Part shown: positions 34,963 through 47,478 of the stretch, in pieces
Layout: the number at the start of each line of letters is the position of its first letter
Position numbering within the stretch: the first letter of the stretch is position 1
Source: Coenobita brevimanus
Taxonomy: Eukaryota > Arthropoda > Malacostraca > Decapoda > Coenobitidae
DNA: 64,000 bases
Assembly (NCBI GenBank): GCA_032717465.1
Contig: CM064681.1
Coordinates: 15,968,691-16,032,690 of the forward strand
Reading direction: 5' to 3'
The notes under the pieces: model-generated
Database searches by the model: none
What the model was told of the DNA's origin: nothing
Seen by the model: only the letters and a program-made list of their open reading frames with translations
Program-made: the position numbers and the translations under genes

Positions 34963-36910
34963 TTAACAAGTAGAAGCACCGGCTGACTCTTCCTCACTGC
35001 AAGCAGAGTTAGCTAGACCTTTCAACTCAGGGTCAGCAACCTGCCACTCAACCAACTCTTGACAAGACAAATTATCAACACTACGGGGTACTGCCTCATC
35101 TGGTGAGTGGTCCAAATTAGCAAGAAAAGTGTCAGCTAGGATAACATCATCATCATCATTATCCTCTAAGTCACCAGTAACTTTAGACTTAGCCCTAGTG
35201 ACAGCACATGCAGAGAACACATCAGGGACATCACAATCCTGGGTCGCAGTCACTGGTTCACTAGACAACTGAGGAGCTGGACACACTTGACTTCCACCAA
35301 TATCATTTCCAAGTAAGAAAGTTACACCTGACATTGGGAGTGTCTCAACCAACCCAACCATAACGGAACCATTAACAAAACCAGACTCTAAATTCACTCT
35401 GCACAGAGGGACAGAGAAGTAATTATTCTCTACACCTTGTAAGATTACAGTTTCATCAGAGGAATTAACATTAGAGCCTAGAACACTGGTCAGCATAAGG
35501 GATTGACAAGCACCTGTATCACGATATATTTTAACTGATTTCCTGTCATTACTGTTCAGAGGACTGAGAAAACCATCAGACAGGAAATTAGCACATGAAC
35601 TCTTGAGAGTGTCACCCACGTTTCTGTTCAAAAGAGGAGCTTCATCATGAGAATTTAATTTACCCCTCAAAGCAGGTTCAGTTAACTCAGTTAAAGAATT
35701 CTGGGAACTCTCAAGGGTGGACACTAGACCAATTGACTGAATATTTAAAGACTCCTTTTTGTTCACATCACGCTGTCTCCTGAAACATTTCTCCGTAGTA
35801 TGACCAAGCTTACTACAATAAGTACATTTACTTTTCTGAAATCTAGAGGTGAAACTGGTATTTACTTCCTGAGAAACATCATCTTTATTCTCTTTCCTGT
35901 TACCTGTACTCTGAGTAGAGGGAACGTACCTACTCTCAGCTTTCCTTTTTTCTCTAGAATATCTCTTGTGAGTGAGAACATATTCATCAGCTAAAACTGC
36001 AGCATCAGACAAATTATCTATTCTTTTCTCATCAAGATATAGGCTTACATCTTTATTAATACACCTTTTGAAGTCCTCCAGCAAAATCATCTGCTTAAAT
36101 TTACCAAAATCAGAATCCACATTCTTAAAATTTAACCACTGCTCTAGCAGATCTCCTTTGATTTTTGCATACTCAACATGGGATTGCTTATCTTGCTTAT
36201 AAGTTGTCCTAAATTTTACTCTATAGGCTTCAGGAACAAGCTCATCGGCCTTAAGAATCAAGCTCTTAACTACATCATAATTATCAGATTGATCCTAAGG
36301 CAAAGATGCATAAGTTACTTGAGCTTTATTGGTGAGAACAGTTTGAAGGAGTACTGGCCAATACTTTTTGGGCCAATTAAAACCTGTAGCTACCCTCTCA
36401 AACAACTGAAAATACTTTGTTAAATCAGATTCATTAAAAGGAGGGACAAGTTTAACATTTTTAGCCACACCAAAATCATCAGAGCTAGATGATCCAGTTC
36501 CACCTTGTTTCATGCGATACTCATGGTCTGCCTGAATCCTAGCAAGTTCAATTTGTGCCTGAGCCTGTGCCTGTGTCTCCTAAATACGAGCCTGACACTC
36601 AGCCTCCTTAGCCTCAGCCTCCTTAGCACGAGCCTGAAACTCAGCCTTCTTAGCACGAGCCTCCTTCAGGGCTAGCTGTAACTTAGCTAATTCAATCTGC
36701 GTTTGCTCATCTGGAGGAGTTACATTAAACAAGCTTTTATTAATCATGTCAACAATTTGATCTTTAGAATGACGAGAGCGAGCAGCAATTCCCAATTGTT
36801 GAGCAACAAGCTTAAGTTCATTCTTTGTTCTGTTTTCTACACCTCACACTGTTTGCACATTTGACAAAAAAATCTTTAGCTTCATGAAGAGTAGTAATAG
36901 TAGACATCAT
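34963..36910 (-). pseudogene. Copy A: gag-protease
   Basis: Begins at an ATG near 36910 (MSTITT). An N-terminal region with Ala/Lys/Glu-rich coiled-coil repeats (KEAEAKEAE type) is followed by the capsid-like part LVPPFNESDLTKYFQLFERVA, GKAQITY-equivalent and YKQDKQSHVEYAKIK, then one CCHC knuckle (CTYCSKLGHTTEKC) and a retropepsin-like KIYRDTGACQSLML (DTGA) with FLLGNDIGG. TAG codons at about 36582 and about 36295 and TAA at 34963-34965 interrupt it. Gag, PR and integrase lie in a single frame, so no recoding signal is needed. Confidence 0.88.
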
Positions 36911-36991
36911 GAATAAATCACAGTCACAAAATATCAAGCAATATCCTTATGATAATATCCCGAATATCCAGATAAGAGGTCGCCAAATTTA

Positions 36992-37782
36992 TGTTACGAA
37001 ACAGACAGAGATAATGAAAACTTCAAGTGAGAATACTAAAAATCACTACTGTCCCGCAAAGTTCCAGGTTCAAAACAAAAAAGTTAGGTAAAATTATAAG
37101 TTAAAGTTTAATGCTCAAACTAACAACTAAACATTCAGGACTCATAAGGATAATGTAATGGCAAAAAACAGGTTAAATATATGGTTAACTGCAATAGCCT
37201 CAATTAACACGAAATTAGCAAGAGTAAATTTATCTAAGTCAGCCCTGATAAAATGAGACAACAGGATAATGCTCAGTTAATGAGAGATATATTATTACAG
37301 ATACAAAATATTATTAATAATGGCTGACACCAAAAACACATGAATCACAAAAACCTCACTAGGCCTACGAATTAACACCTTATGCTATACAGTACAAGAA
37401 AAATGTAGTAACACTTATACTCAAATTACACAGCTGCTAGATGGTTGGAGACTTCCTGAGCACTCACAAAAATAATAACAATTGTACAGGGGAGGACAGA
37501 GATGTGAACAAAATGAGGAGTAGATCTAAGTGGCAATTAATGCAGAGACTGAGCTCATTATATAGGGGCCGGCAGAGCTTGATACAACTTGTAAGAAGGA
37601 CGCGCAAATGAAGCTACAGGGGACAAAGAGTTGACAATCCTGCTCTGAACAACAGAAAGAACGACTTACTCTACTATAAGGATAGAAGGGGAGAGTGAGG
37701 TAGAACATGCTCGTGATCAAACATGCAGCATACTGTACGTTAGAATTATACAAACGATGATCAAATCATAGGCTATGTAACA
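36992..37782 (-). repeat. 5' LTR of Gmr1-like copy A (791 bp)
   Basis: Minus-strand TGTTACAT start at 37782 and GTAACA end at 36992. Differs from the 3' LTR at only a few per cent of positions by eye. Contains TATATAA near 37558-37564 (minus strand). Confidence 0.93.
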
Positions 37783-38040
<258 letters not shown>

Positions 38041-38043
<3 letters not shown>

Positions 38044-38239
38044 AAGTGAGTTTTACGCCAGGTACCCCTTTTCTGGATAAGGGCTAAGGCGTTGCCCCTG
38101 GGTAGAGGACTTTGGTTTGGAGCGTGTAGCATTTTATGACCGGATGCCCTTCTTTATGTCTACCAATGACCCTTGGGTGGATTCGATCCTCCGACCCTTC
38201 GGTCAGAGCGAAACGCTCTAACCCACTGAGCCACGGCTG

Positions 38240-38240
<1 letters not shown>
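38041..38240 (-). mobile_element. tRNA-derived SINE
   Basis: The minus strand from 38240 starts GCAGCCGTGGCTCAGTGGGT (A box TGGCTCAGTGGG) and has a B box GGATCGAATCC at 38179-38189, the spacing of a tRNA-type pol III promoter. A tRNA-unrelated body of about 130 bp follows and ends against the (AT)n array. No mature tRNA cloverleaf with a 3' stem is formed, so this is a SINE rather than a tRNA gene. Confidence 0.75.
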
Positions 38241-38282
<42 letters not shown>

Positions 38283-38284
38283 CA

Positions 38285-38322
<38 letters not shown>
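38241..38322. repeat. (AT)n array
   Basis: Two AT blocks separated by a single TACAG. Confidence 0.95.
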
Positions 38323-38324
<2 letters not shown>

Positions 38325-38445
38325 CCAGACGCCTCAATCCCGTTTGGGGTGGCCACAAACAAATCGCCTCCAAGTCGCCCTGTCCCCCGCCATTTCACTC
38401 CCCTGCTCTCAACTCACACCCCCCTCTCTCATATACCTCTCCACC

Positions 38446-38447
<2 letters not shown>
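38323..38447 (-). mobile_element. RTE LINE 3'-end scrap between (AT)n arrays
   Basis: About 125 bp matching the terminal part of the RTE fragment at 6898-7020: coding tail plus the 3' terminus GGGATTGAGGCGTCTGGCA. Flanked on both sides by (AT)n. A very short 5'-truncated insertion. Confidence 0.85.

Positions 38448-38520
<73 letters not shown>
38448..38520. repeat. (AT)n array
   Basis: AT dinucleotides with one ATACAT interruption. Confidence 0.95.
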
Positions 38521-38691
38521 AGAAAAACGTATGTAAAAAATTATTTTGTCCTCTTCGAGGCCTCTCCTTTTAAGTAAAAAAAAAAAAAAGTCTCCACTCT
38601 CCGTTTTTGACCAACTCAGTAATTTTCTGACCAACTCAGAACACACATGGGGGGTGACCCCCCCTACCCCGCCCCGGTCGGGCCATCCCTG
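38521..38691. mobile_element. Right end of the hAT-like element
   Basis: Ends with the inverted repeat GGGCCATCCCTG. A subterminal GGGGGGTGACCCCCCC hairpin and two copies of GACCAACTCAG-type sequence (near 38606 and 38630) could be transposase-binding repeats. Confidence 0.75.
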
Positions 38692-39185
38692 GCTGCTTTG
38701 TTTTAATGTACTTTTATTGGGCATATCTTTTTAATCATCATCTTGCTTTCACTTTTGAAACTGAATCTGGCTGTGCAACCTATTATTCTTTGGTCACTTC
38801 CGATATTTACTTTGTTGATAACTGTGACATTTGTGATCATGTTATCCTTATCTCCTAGTATGAAGTCGATTTCATTCTTTGTTTCTCCATTTTGGCTTCT
38901 CCAAGTCCACTTTCTCCCTGTTCTTTTGTGAAAGAATGTGTTGATTATTCTCATGTTATACATTTCAGCAAAGTTTGCCAGCATTTCTCCTCTTTCGTTC
39001 CTTTCTCCCACTCCAAATTTTCCCATACATGTTTCTCCATTTTTTTTATCTTCCAACTTTCGCATTGAAGTCTGCCATGCGTATAGTATATGTGTTTTTT
39101 TCTTCTTCCATAATATGGGAGATATCATCATAGAATGTTTCAATTTCTTCGTCTGAGAAACGGGATTCGCTAGTTTGGAAGTTCA
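38692..39185 (-). pseudogene. RTE LINE, segment 1 of 3: AP-endonuclease C-terminal part
   Basis: Minus-strand EEIETFYDDI, RMADFNAKVG (the DFNAKVG motif), then after a one-base shift GETCMGKFGVGERNERGEML, WTWRSQNGETKNEIDFIL and IGSDQRIIGC (SDH motif changed to SDQ). These are the endonuclease blocks of RTE elements. The 5' end of the element is lost at about 39185. It continues, after removal of the hAT-like insertion, into 27780-27307. Confidence 0.9.
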
Positions 39186-39382
39186 GGAAGGTTCTCAGTA
39201 TTTTTTGTATTTTTTAGTTGTGTGTCAGGTTATCAGGTAGCCGCTATTGTCAGCAGAGCTATTTTATAAGGTGTACATTAATTTTTGTGCTTTTTTTTCT
39301 CTCTAATATTTCATGTATGTGATTGTTAAAATATTTAATTTTGTCCCAGTTTGTATGCTAAACAATTTAGAGTGTCATGCAG
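39186..39382. other. Unclassified spacer
   Basis: AT-rich, no recognisable feature. Confidence 0.4.
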
Positions 39383-39811
39383 TGTAAACATACTCTGACA
39401 TGTTTTGGATGTCTCATTGGGGAACTGTATGTGCTAGAGTAAACTAGAAGCTTCGAGTGTAATACAGGGCTATATACTGTAAGGAGGTAGAAAAACCTAC
39501 TGTAGAGGAGTCAGTTTCGTTTCAGTCCAGTTTGAGTATAGTTCAGTGTCAGTTCAGTGTCAGTGCAGTTAGTGAAGACTGTATAGATCAGGTACTTGTG
39601 GAAACAGTGAAGTTGGCAAGCATTAATTGTACTTCTATGAAAAATTAAGACAGCAAACTTAAGAAGCCAGTGTTAATTTACAGTGATGAGCTGATCTTGT
39701 TGTTGCACACCGAAAGGCTGACCATAAGAAGATCAACTCACTGGGCAACATCCTTCCTATACTGAACTGCTGCTGTTGGAGCCTTTGGCAGTGAGGGACG
39801 GGGACGTAACA
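39383..39811 (+). repeat. 5' LTR (429 bp) of the pol-less element
   Basis: Shares with 42281-42701 the blocks CATGTTTTGGATGTCTC, AGCTTCGAGTGTAAT, AGTATAGTTCAGTG, GTACTTGTGGAAACAG and CATAAGAAGATCAACTCACT. The following ATGATGTCAGAACTG is the probable PBS region. Confidence 0.88.
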
Positions 39812-39859
39812 ATGATGTCAGAACTGTAGGTCATTAGAAAAGGCTGCAGTGAGTCAAAC

Positions 39860-41336
39860 CTTCGACACTGAGGCAGAAGGTTTACAGACAAGAGGCCAAG
39901 CTAGGCAGGAGGAGGCAAAATGAAGGACGGAAAGAACTCAAAGAACATCTGGAACAATTGCAAGCACAGAGTGAACAACTAGAGGCACAAGGTGAAGAAC
40001 AGAAAGAAAGATATGAACAGCTTCAAGAGGCATTACAGGAGCAGCAGAGAGAATTACAACTGGGGAAGCAATGACAGCTAGATGCTTTCATGGGTGAAAT
40101 GAGGGAAGAACAGTAACAGTTTCAGGAGGAGGTGGATCCCAAGCTAGAGCAGGAGAAGTATGAGGTAAGCAATAATGTAATGGAGTGTAGGCAGCATGTA
40201 GATGACCAGTTGAAGCATGTAGACGGCCATTTGAAGATAATTTGTTTGAGAATTGAGGCTGCGGAAAAATATTGTGTTGCTGAGAGTCAGGTTAGTGTAC
40301 AGAAAGAATATAAAACAAAATAGACACTGTATGGCGGATCTTGAAGAATCCCAAGCATCTAAAGGTAGAATTACAGGGTTGAGTAATCAGAATGCAGTAG
40401 TTTAAATCTTGAGCTTAATTATGATGCCCCAGTATACCCCTCCCCCCTAAAAAAAAAAAAAAAGTGCATGGCTATAATAGGGGTCCAATTAAAAAGAAAC
40501 CTCATGATGATAATCTTGGGAAGCTTACTGGGCTCAGTTTGAGTGACATGTGATCAGAATGGTTGGTATGGTAGGTAGAGGGCAATGCAACTTGTTACTA
40601 GCCTCAAGGATGCCACAATGGAAATTCTGGGCCAGATGTCGTTGGAGGAGAGGAATAGTTATCAGTCCCTGGTACAAGTGCTGGAGCTCAGATGTGGGAC
40701 CATGTACCAGACTGAGGTTAACAGAACCGCACACGGGCTCAAGGCAACTCCCACCAGCTGCTTGCTCATGACCCGGGGAGTATGGCACACAAGGCATATC
40801 CTGGAGCAGCACCTAAACTGTTCCCTTTTCTTCAGAGAGACGAGTTTATCGATGCTTTTCATAGCGCAGAGTTTAACGTGCAAGTGAAACAGGCACAACC
40901 CAGAAGCATGCAAGAAACACTAGCCAAGGCTTTAGAATCTGAGTCCTACATCAGATCCAGTACGCCCACTTTTCAAGTAGGTCGAAGTGCAGGATTCAAG
41001 GCAAGACATGGACAGGTACCTGAAGTGGAAAAATTTGATGGAAGTTGCTGGCACTGTGAAGATCCACGACATAGGCAAGAGGACTGCTACAATTGGAAGA
41101 GGGAACAGGAAAAGACCAGAGAAGGTTGCTGGTTCTGCAGAAAGCCAGGAAACAAGGAGGAGGATTGTTACAATTGGAAGAAGGAGCAAGAACAGAGCAC
41201 TGCAAGGAAATTTACAATTGTAACAAAAGGGTGTTGGACATGTAGTGAGGTGGGACAGTTCAGTTCTAACTGTCCAAAGAAGAAAAAGGAGGATAAGAAC
41301 AAGGCTCGAGAAGACCAGAAAGAAGTGAAAGACTAG
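39860..41336 (+). pseudogene. gag with coiled coil and three zinc knuckles, broken
   Basis: 39900-40320 encodes Glu/Gln-rich heptad-like sequence (LKEHLEQLQAQSEQLEAQ) with in-frame stops. After 40585 a capsid-like MSLEERNSYQSLVQVLELRC appears, with a frame change near 40740-40800. 40782-41336 carries FLQRDEFIDAFHSAEF and three knuckles: CWHCEDPRHRQEDC (intact CCHC), CWFCRKPGNKEEDC (His replaced by Asn) and CWTCSEVGQFSSNC (His replaced by Gln), then a basic KKKKEDKNK tail. Confidence 0.82.
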
Positions 41337-41395
41337 CGGAGGCTGGTGTTAATGAGCAATCACCAGCCGGCTTTTCCCAAGTTGCCCCTCCACCA

Positions 41396-42280
41396 AGAAA
41401 ATGCAAGCTAACTGCAATCGACAGTGTGCAAGTAGACAGAAGAATAGACGACAAGAAGTGTTCCCTGGTGATTGATTCAGCTTCAGAGCAGACTTTTGTA
41501 AGGCCTGATGTGTCATATCATTGGTATCTGCCTGAGTCATCAGAACAATTGTGTGGCATAACTGGGCACCGTGCAGAATTGAGGGGACACTTGGATGTCC
41601 GGCTGAAGTGGCAGGGCAAGTGGCCACGCTTCCAGTCTATGTAGCCAAGATGGACGACCCTTGCCTTCTTGGTCTGGACCATCTGATGTCCATGGGATGT
41701 GAGCTGGACTTCTGCTCTACGAAACTGATGGTCTGAGCAAAGTCAGTTCCCGTCATGGCAGTGAGACGTACTAGTTCTGGTGGTGAGGTGAGGGCACTCT
41801 GCAGTACAGTGATACCCCCAAGATCAGAACTACTGCTCCAGTGTAAGGTGAGTGGCACTTTTGACAGCTGTCTAGCAGTGATACGGATGTATGGTGCAAG
41901 ATGAAGGCCAGAGTGATGGTGGGGAGGACTTTATTGGAAACAGGCCCAGGCGAAGTGCCGGTTGTGGTGGCCAATTTTTTCCGTGAGATACAAGAGATGA
42001 ATGAGGGAGAAATTGTGCCAAGCGGTAGACCGTAGGTGGCGTCAGAGGAAGGCCTTGTAAAAGGTGTGTATTCAATGAGGATGGTATCTGCCAGACCATT
42101 AACAAGCCCTATTTTCAAGAAGTTGCTAATGCCTGGACGACTCATAAGTGCTAAAGATGGGACAGCTGCTGACTGAGTTTGCTGAAGTCTTCTCCACTAC
42201 AGACTTAGACCTGGGGTGCACTGATCTGGTGGAGCATTCTATAGACACTGAGGATCACCACCCGATAAAGCACCCAGCAG
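41396..42280 (+). pseudogene. Retropepsin-like segment and pre-RT linker
   Basis: CSLVIDSASEQTFVRPDV is a protease active-site region in which DTG has become DSA. A frame change at about 41570 precedes LGLDHLMSMGCELDF, the C-terminal protease block. The stretch to 42280 contains the linker before RT and ends abruptly at the 3' LTR. Confidence 0.78.
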
Positions 42281-42699
42281 TGTAAGAAAACTCCAACATG
42301 TTTTGGATGTCTCTGATTTAGTAACTGTAGGTGCTAGAGTAAGCTAGGAGCTTCGAGTGTAATGCAAGGCTGTATAAGAAGGTGGAAAAGCCAAGGGGAG
42401 TCAGTTTTGTTTCAGTTCTTTTTTAGTATAGTTCAGTGCCAGTTTAGTGTTAGTGGAGTTAGCGAAGATTGTATAGCTCCAGTACTTGTGGAAACAGTAA
42501 AGTGAAATTGGGAAGCATTAAGAGAAATTCTCTGGAAAATAAAGACAGCGAACTTAAGAATCCAGTGTTTATTTACAACGCCTGAGCTGATATCGTTCTT
42601 GCACACTGAATAGCTGACCATAAGAAGATCAACTCACTGGGCGACGTCCTTCCTTTGCTGAACTACTGCTGTTGGAACTTGTGTGGGACGGGGGCATAA

Positions 42700-42701
<2 letters not shown>
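42281..42701 (+). repeat. 3' LTR (421 bp) of the pol-less element
   Basis: See the 5' LTR; substitutions and small indels indicate an older insertion than the Gmr1-like copies. Confidence 0.88.

Positions 42702-42755
<54 letters not shown>
42702..42755. repeat. (AT)n array
   Basis: AT dinucleotides directly abutting the LTR end and the tail of the following SINE. Confidence 0.95.
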
Positions 42756-43388
<633 letters not shown>

Positions 43389-43392
<4 letters not shown>

Positions 43393-44167
43393 ACATAGCC
43401 TATGATTTCATCATCCTTTGTGTAATTTTAACGCACAGTATGCTGCATGTTTGATCACGAGCGTGTTCTGCCTCAGTCCCCCCTTCTACCGTTATAGTAG
43501 AGTAAGTCGTTCTTTCTGTTGTTCAGAGCGGGATTGTCAACTCTTTGTCCCCATGGCTTCATTTGCGCGTCCTTCTTACAAGCTGTATCAGGCTCTGCCG
43601 GCCCCTATATAATGAGCTCAGTCTCTGCATCATTGCCACTTAGATCTACTCCTCATTTTGTTCACATCTCTGTCCTCCCCTGTACAGTTATTATTGTGAG
43701 TGCTCAGGAAGTCTCCAACCATCTAGCAGCTGTGTGTAATTTGAGTATAACTGTTGTTGCATTTTTTCTTGTACTGTGTAGCATAAGGTTAATTCTTGGG
43801 CCTAGTAAGGTTTTTGTAATTTATGTAAGGTTATTGTCAGCCATCATTAATAACATTTTGTATCTGTAATAATATATCTGGCATTCACTGAGTATTATCT
43901 GGTATCTCATTTTAACAGGGCTGACTTAGATAAATTTACTCTTGCTAATTTCGTGTTAATAGAGGCTATTGCAGTTAACCATATATTTAACCTGTTTTTT
44001 GCCATTACATTATCCTTATGAGTCCTGAATGTTTTGTTGTTAGTTTGAGCATTAAACTTTAACTTGTAATTTTACCTCTTTTATTTTGAACCTGGACCTT
44101 TACGGGACAGTAGTGATTATTAGTATTCTCACTTAAAGTGTACATTATCTTTCTCTGTTCCGTAACA
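43389..44167 (+). repeat. 5' LTR of Gmr1-like copy B (779 bp)
   Basis: TGTTACATAGCC to CCGTAACA; followed by TAAATTTGGTGACCTC, the PBS region 4 bases after the LTR. Confidence 0.95.
43607..43613 (+). promoter_or_regulatory. TATA box in the Gmr1-like LTR
   Basis: CCCCTATATAATGAGCTCAG is conserved in all four LTRs of this family in the window (for example at 47697), the probable core promoter. Confidence 0.6.
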
Positions 44168-44246
44168 TAAATTTGGTGACCTCTTATCAGGATATTCAGG
44201 ATATTATCATAAGGATATTGCTTGATATTTTGTGACTGATTTATTC

Positions 44247-46199
44247 ATGATGTCTACTATTACTACGTTTGATGAAGCAAAAGATTTTTTGTCAAATTTG
44301 CAAACAGTGTGTGATGTAGAAAACAGAACAAAGAATGAACTTAAGCCTGTTGCTCAACAATTGGGAATTGCAGTTCACTCTCATCATTCTAAAGATCAAA
44401 TTGTTGGCATGATTAATAAAAGCTTGTTTAATGTAACTCCTCCAAATGAGCAAACGCAGATTGAATTAGCTAAGTTACAGCTAGCCCTGCAGGAGGCTCA
44501 GGCTAAGGAGGCGGAGTCTCGTGCTAAGGAGGCTGAGGCACAAGTTGAACTTGCTAGGATTCAGGCAGACCATGAGTATCGCATGAACCAAGGTGGAACT
44601 GGATCATCTAGCTCTGATGATTTTGATGTGGCTAAAAATGTTAAACTTGTCCCTCCTTTTAATGAATCTGATTTAACAAAGTATTTTCAGTTGTTTGAGA
44701 GGGTAGCTACAGGTTTTAATTGGCCCAAGGAGTATTGGCCAGTACTCCTTCAAACTGTTCTCACCGGTAAAGCTCAAATAACTTATGCATCTTTGCCTCA
44801 GGATCAATCAGATAATTATGATGTAGTTAAGAGCTTGATTCTTAAGGCCGATGAGCTTGTTCCTGAAGTTTATAGAGTAAAATTTAGGACAACTTACAAG
44901 CAAGATAAGCAATCCCATGTTGAGTATGCAAAAATCAAAGAAGATCTGCTAGAGCAGTGGTTAAATTCTAAGAATGTGGATTCTGATTTTGACAAATTTA
45001 AGCAGATGATTTTGCTGGAGGACTTCAACAGGTGTATTTATAAAGATGTAAGCCTATATCTTGATGAGAAAAGAATAGATAATTTGTCTGATGCTGCAGT
45101 TTTAGCTAATGAATATGTTCTCACTCACAAGAGATAATCTAGAGAAAAAAGGAAAGATGAGAGTAAGTACGTTGCCTCTACTCAGAGTACAGGTAACTGG
45201 AAAGCGAAAAAAGATGATGTTTCTCAGGAAGTAAATACCAGCTTCACCTCTAGATTTCAGAAAAGTAAATGTACTTATTGTAGTAAGCTTGGTCATACTA
45301 CGGAGAGATGTTTCAGGAGACAGCGTGATGTGAACAAAAAGGAGTCTTTAAATATTCAGTCAATTGGTCTAGTGTCCACTCTTGAGAGTTCCCAGAATTC
45401 TTTAACTGAGTTAACTGAACCTGCTTTGAGGGGTAACTTAAATCCTCATGATCGAGCTCCTCTTTTGAGCAGTAACGTGGGTGACACTCTCAAGAGTTCA
45501 TATGCTAATTTCCTGTCTGATGGTTTTGTCAGTCCTCTGGACAGTAATGACAGGAAATCAGTTAAAATATATCGTGATACAGGTGCTTGCCAATCCCTTA
45601 TGCTGACCAGTGTTCTAGGCTCTAATGTTAATTCCTCTGATGAAACTGTAATCTTACAAAGCGTAGGGAATAATAATTTCTCTGTCCCTCTGTGCAGAGT
45701 GAATTTAGAGTCTGGTTTTGTTAATGGTTCCGTTATGGTTGGGTTGGTTGAGACACTCCCAATGTCAGGTGTAACTTTCTTACTTGGAAATGATATTGGT
45801 GGAAGTCAAGTGTGTCCAGCTCCTCAGTTGTCTAGTGAGCCAGTGGCTGCGTCCCAGGATTGTGATGTCCCTGATGTGTTCTCTGCATGTGCTGTCACTA
45901 GGGCTAAGTCTAAAGTTACTGGTGATTTAGAGGATAATGATGATCATGATGTTATCCTAGCTGACACTTTTCTTGCTAATTTGGACCACTCACCAGATGA
46001 GGCAGTACCCCGTAGTGTTGATAATTTGTCTCGTCAAGAGTTGGTTGAGTGGCAGGTTGCTGACCCTGAGTTGAAAGGTCTAGCTAACTCTGCTTGCAGT
46101 GAGGAAGAGTCAGCTGATGCTTCTACTTGTTATTATATAAAGTCAGGAGTACTTATGAGGAAGTGGAGACCCCCAACTGCATCAGCCGACTGTGAATAG
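44247..46199 (+). pseudogene. Copy B: gag-protease (single frame, two nonsense codons)
   Basis: ATG at 44247 (MMSTITTFDEAKDFL). Coiled-coil KEAESRAKEAEA, capsid-like FNESDLTKYFQLFERVA, LTGKAQITYASLP, then TAA at 45135-45137 where copy A has Tyr. In the same frame follow the knuckle CTYCSKLGHTTERC, protease KIYRDTGACQSLML and VTFLLGNDIGG, ending at TAG 46197-46199 (Trp in copy A). Substitution of a single base explains each stop. Confidence 0.9.
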
Positions 46200-47417
46200 G
46201 AGGTTGTACATCAAGTTGTCATCCCTCGTGTTTGTAGGCAGGATATCATTAGAGTAGCTCATGATTCCAGTTTGGCAGGACACCTTGGAGTGAGGAAGAC
46301 TGTGGCACTCATTTTGAAACACTTCTACTGGCCAGGTATCTTCAGGGATGTTTCCTGGTATTTTAAGTCTTGTCACACCTGTCAAGTTGTGGGGAAGTGT
46401 AATCAGACCAAAAAGGTTGCACCTCTAGTTCCCATTCCTCCTTTTGAGGCGCCATTCACCCGTGTGTGGGTGGATATTGTGGGCCCTCTTCCTAAGACTT
46501 CTTCAGGATTTTCTTATGTGTTGACCCTTATTGATATGGCTACTCGTTATCCTGAAGCCATTCCACTTAGAAATATCTCAGCAAAGAACGTGGGTAAGGA
46601 AATGCTAGGGTTCTTCACAAAGTTTGGTCTGCCCAAGGAGGTACAGTCAGACCGGGGAAGTAATTTCATTTCAAACGTTTTCAAGCAGTCTCTGAAAGAG
46701 TTGGGCATCACCCAGATCACGTCTTCAGCTTACCATCCCCAGACCCAAGGAGCGTTGGAGAGATATCATCAAACACTCAAATCGATGCTCAAGAAATACT
46801 GTTTCGAACATCAGAAAGACTGAGATAAAGGTCTTCCATTCGTTGTATTTGCCGCAAGAGAATCTCGAAATGAATCACTGGGCTTCTCACCTTTTGAACC
46901 ACTGTTTGGCCATGAAGTAAGAGGACCCCTTAAGTTACTCAAGGAATGCTGGCTGTCGGAGGAAGATGACGTCAACCTGCTGGAGTATGTGATGAAGTTC
47001 AAAGAATGGCTGTCCACTGCTTTACAGCTGGCGAGAGAGAATTTAGGAGCTGCTCAGAAGATGAAGACTTGGTATGATAAGAAGTCCAGGTTACGCCACT
47101 TTCATCCAGGAGATCAGGTTTTGATTCTGCTACCAGTTCATGGGCAACCTCTTCAAGCCAAGTTTAGTGGTCCTTATTTCGTGGAGATGAAACTCAGTGA
47201 TGTCAACTATGTCATCGCCACACCAGATCGTAGAAAGAACAAGCAACTATGTCACATCAACATGCTAAAGTTATATCATAGGCGGGACGAAAATAACCTA
47301 GTCTGCACTGTAGCTGTTCCACCCGAGTCTGCAAGTGAAGCTCTCCCATGCAGTATGAGCCTGAGTGATAGTTTGGGGAAAGAAAATGTTATTGCAGATT
47401 GCTTATCTAGACTTTAG
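46200..47417 (+). pseudogene. Copy B: integrase, then residual RNase H C-terminus
   Basis: Integrase zinc finger (DSSLAGHLGVRKT-like, CHTCQVVGKC), catalytic residues in WVDIVGPL, SDRGSNF and ALERYHQTL, all three present. TGA at 46821-46823 replaces a Trp codon. The frame continues through SPFEPLFGHE and the GPY/F module FSGPYFVEMKLSDVNY to DSLGK, then fuses in frame to ENVIADCLSRL and stops. RT and RNase H bodies are missing. Confidence 0.92.
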
Positions 47418-47478
47418 ACAGATTGTTTTAGAGTAATAAGAAATTTCCTTTGTAAATTTCTTTTTCTTTGTGGGAAGG

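Larger units (their letters stand above)
28115..37782 (-). mobile_element. Gmr1-like Ty3/gypsy LTR retrotransposon, copy A (integrase before RT), interrupted by a Jockey LINE
   Basis: Minus-strand element with two 791-bp LTRs (36992-37782 upstream, 28115-28905 downstream) opening TGTTAC and closing GTAACA. The internal order on the minus strand is gag, DTGA protease, integrase zinc finger and catalytic core, GPY/F module, RT, RNase H. RT and RNase H sequences are clearly Ty3/gypsy, yet integrase is upstream as in Ty1/copia; this is the defining architecture of the Gmr1 group described by Goodwin and Poulter. A Jockey LINE (31034-34367) splits the integrase. Several nonsense codons make it inactive. 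PBS TGGCGACCTC follows the 5' LTR; GTGGGGAGG precedes the 3' LTR. Confidence 0.9.
39383..42701 (+). mobile_element. LTR retrotransposon lacking pol (gag-protease only)
   Basis: Homologous LTRs at 39383-39811 and 42281-42701 (TGTAA...TAACA). Between them are a coiled-coil gag N-terminus, capsid, three zinc knuckles and a protease-like segment. Sequence after the protease (EFAEVFSTTDLDLGCTDLVE, HHPIKHPA) matches what precedes RT in 17.6/412-like gypsy elements, then the 3' LTR starts immediately: RT, RNase H and integrase have been deleted. Numerous stops and shifts. No convincing target duplication (flanks GCAG and CTAT). Confidence 0.85.

Noticed and set aside
38176..38240. Possible tRNA gene on the minus strand
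   Set aside because: A and B boxes are present but there is no acceptor-stem partner, and a non-tRNA body follows; called a SINE.
38136..38573. Frames of alternating Tyr-Ile (also 43140-43258, 61248-61733 and others)
   Set aside because: Translations of (AT)n arrays; no coding evidence.
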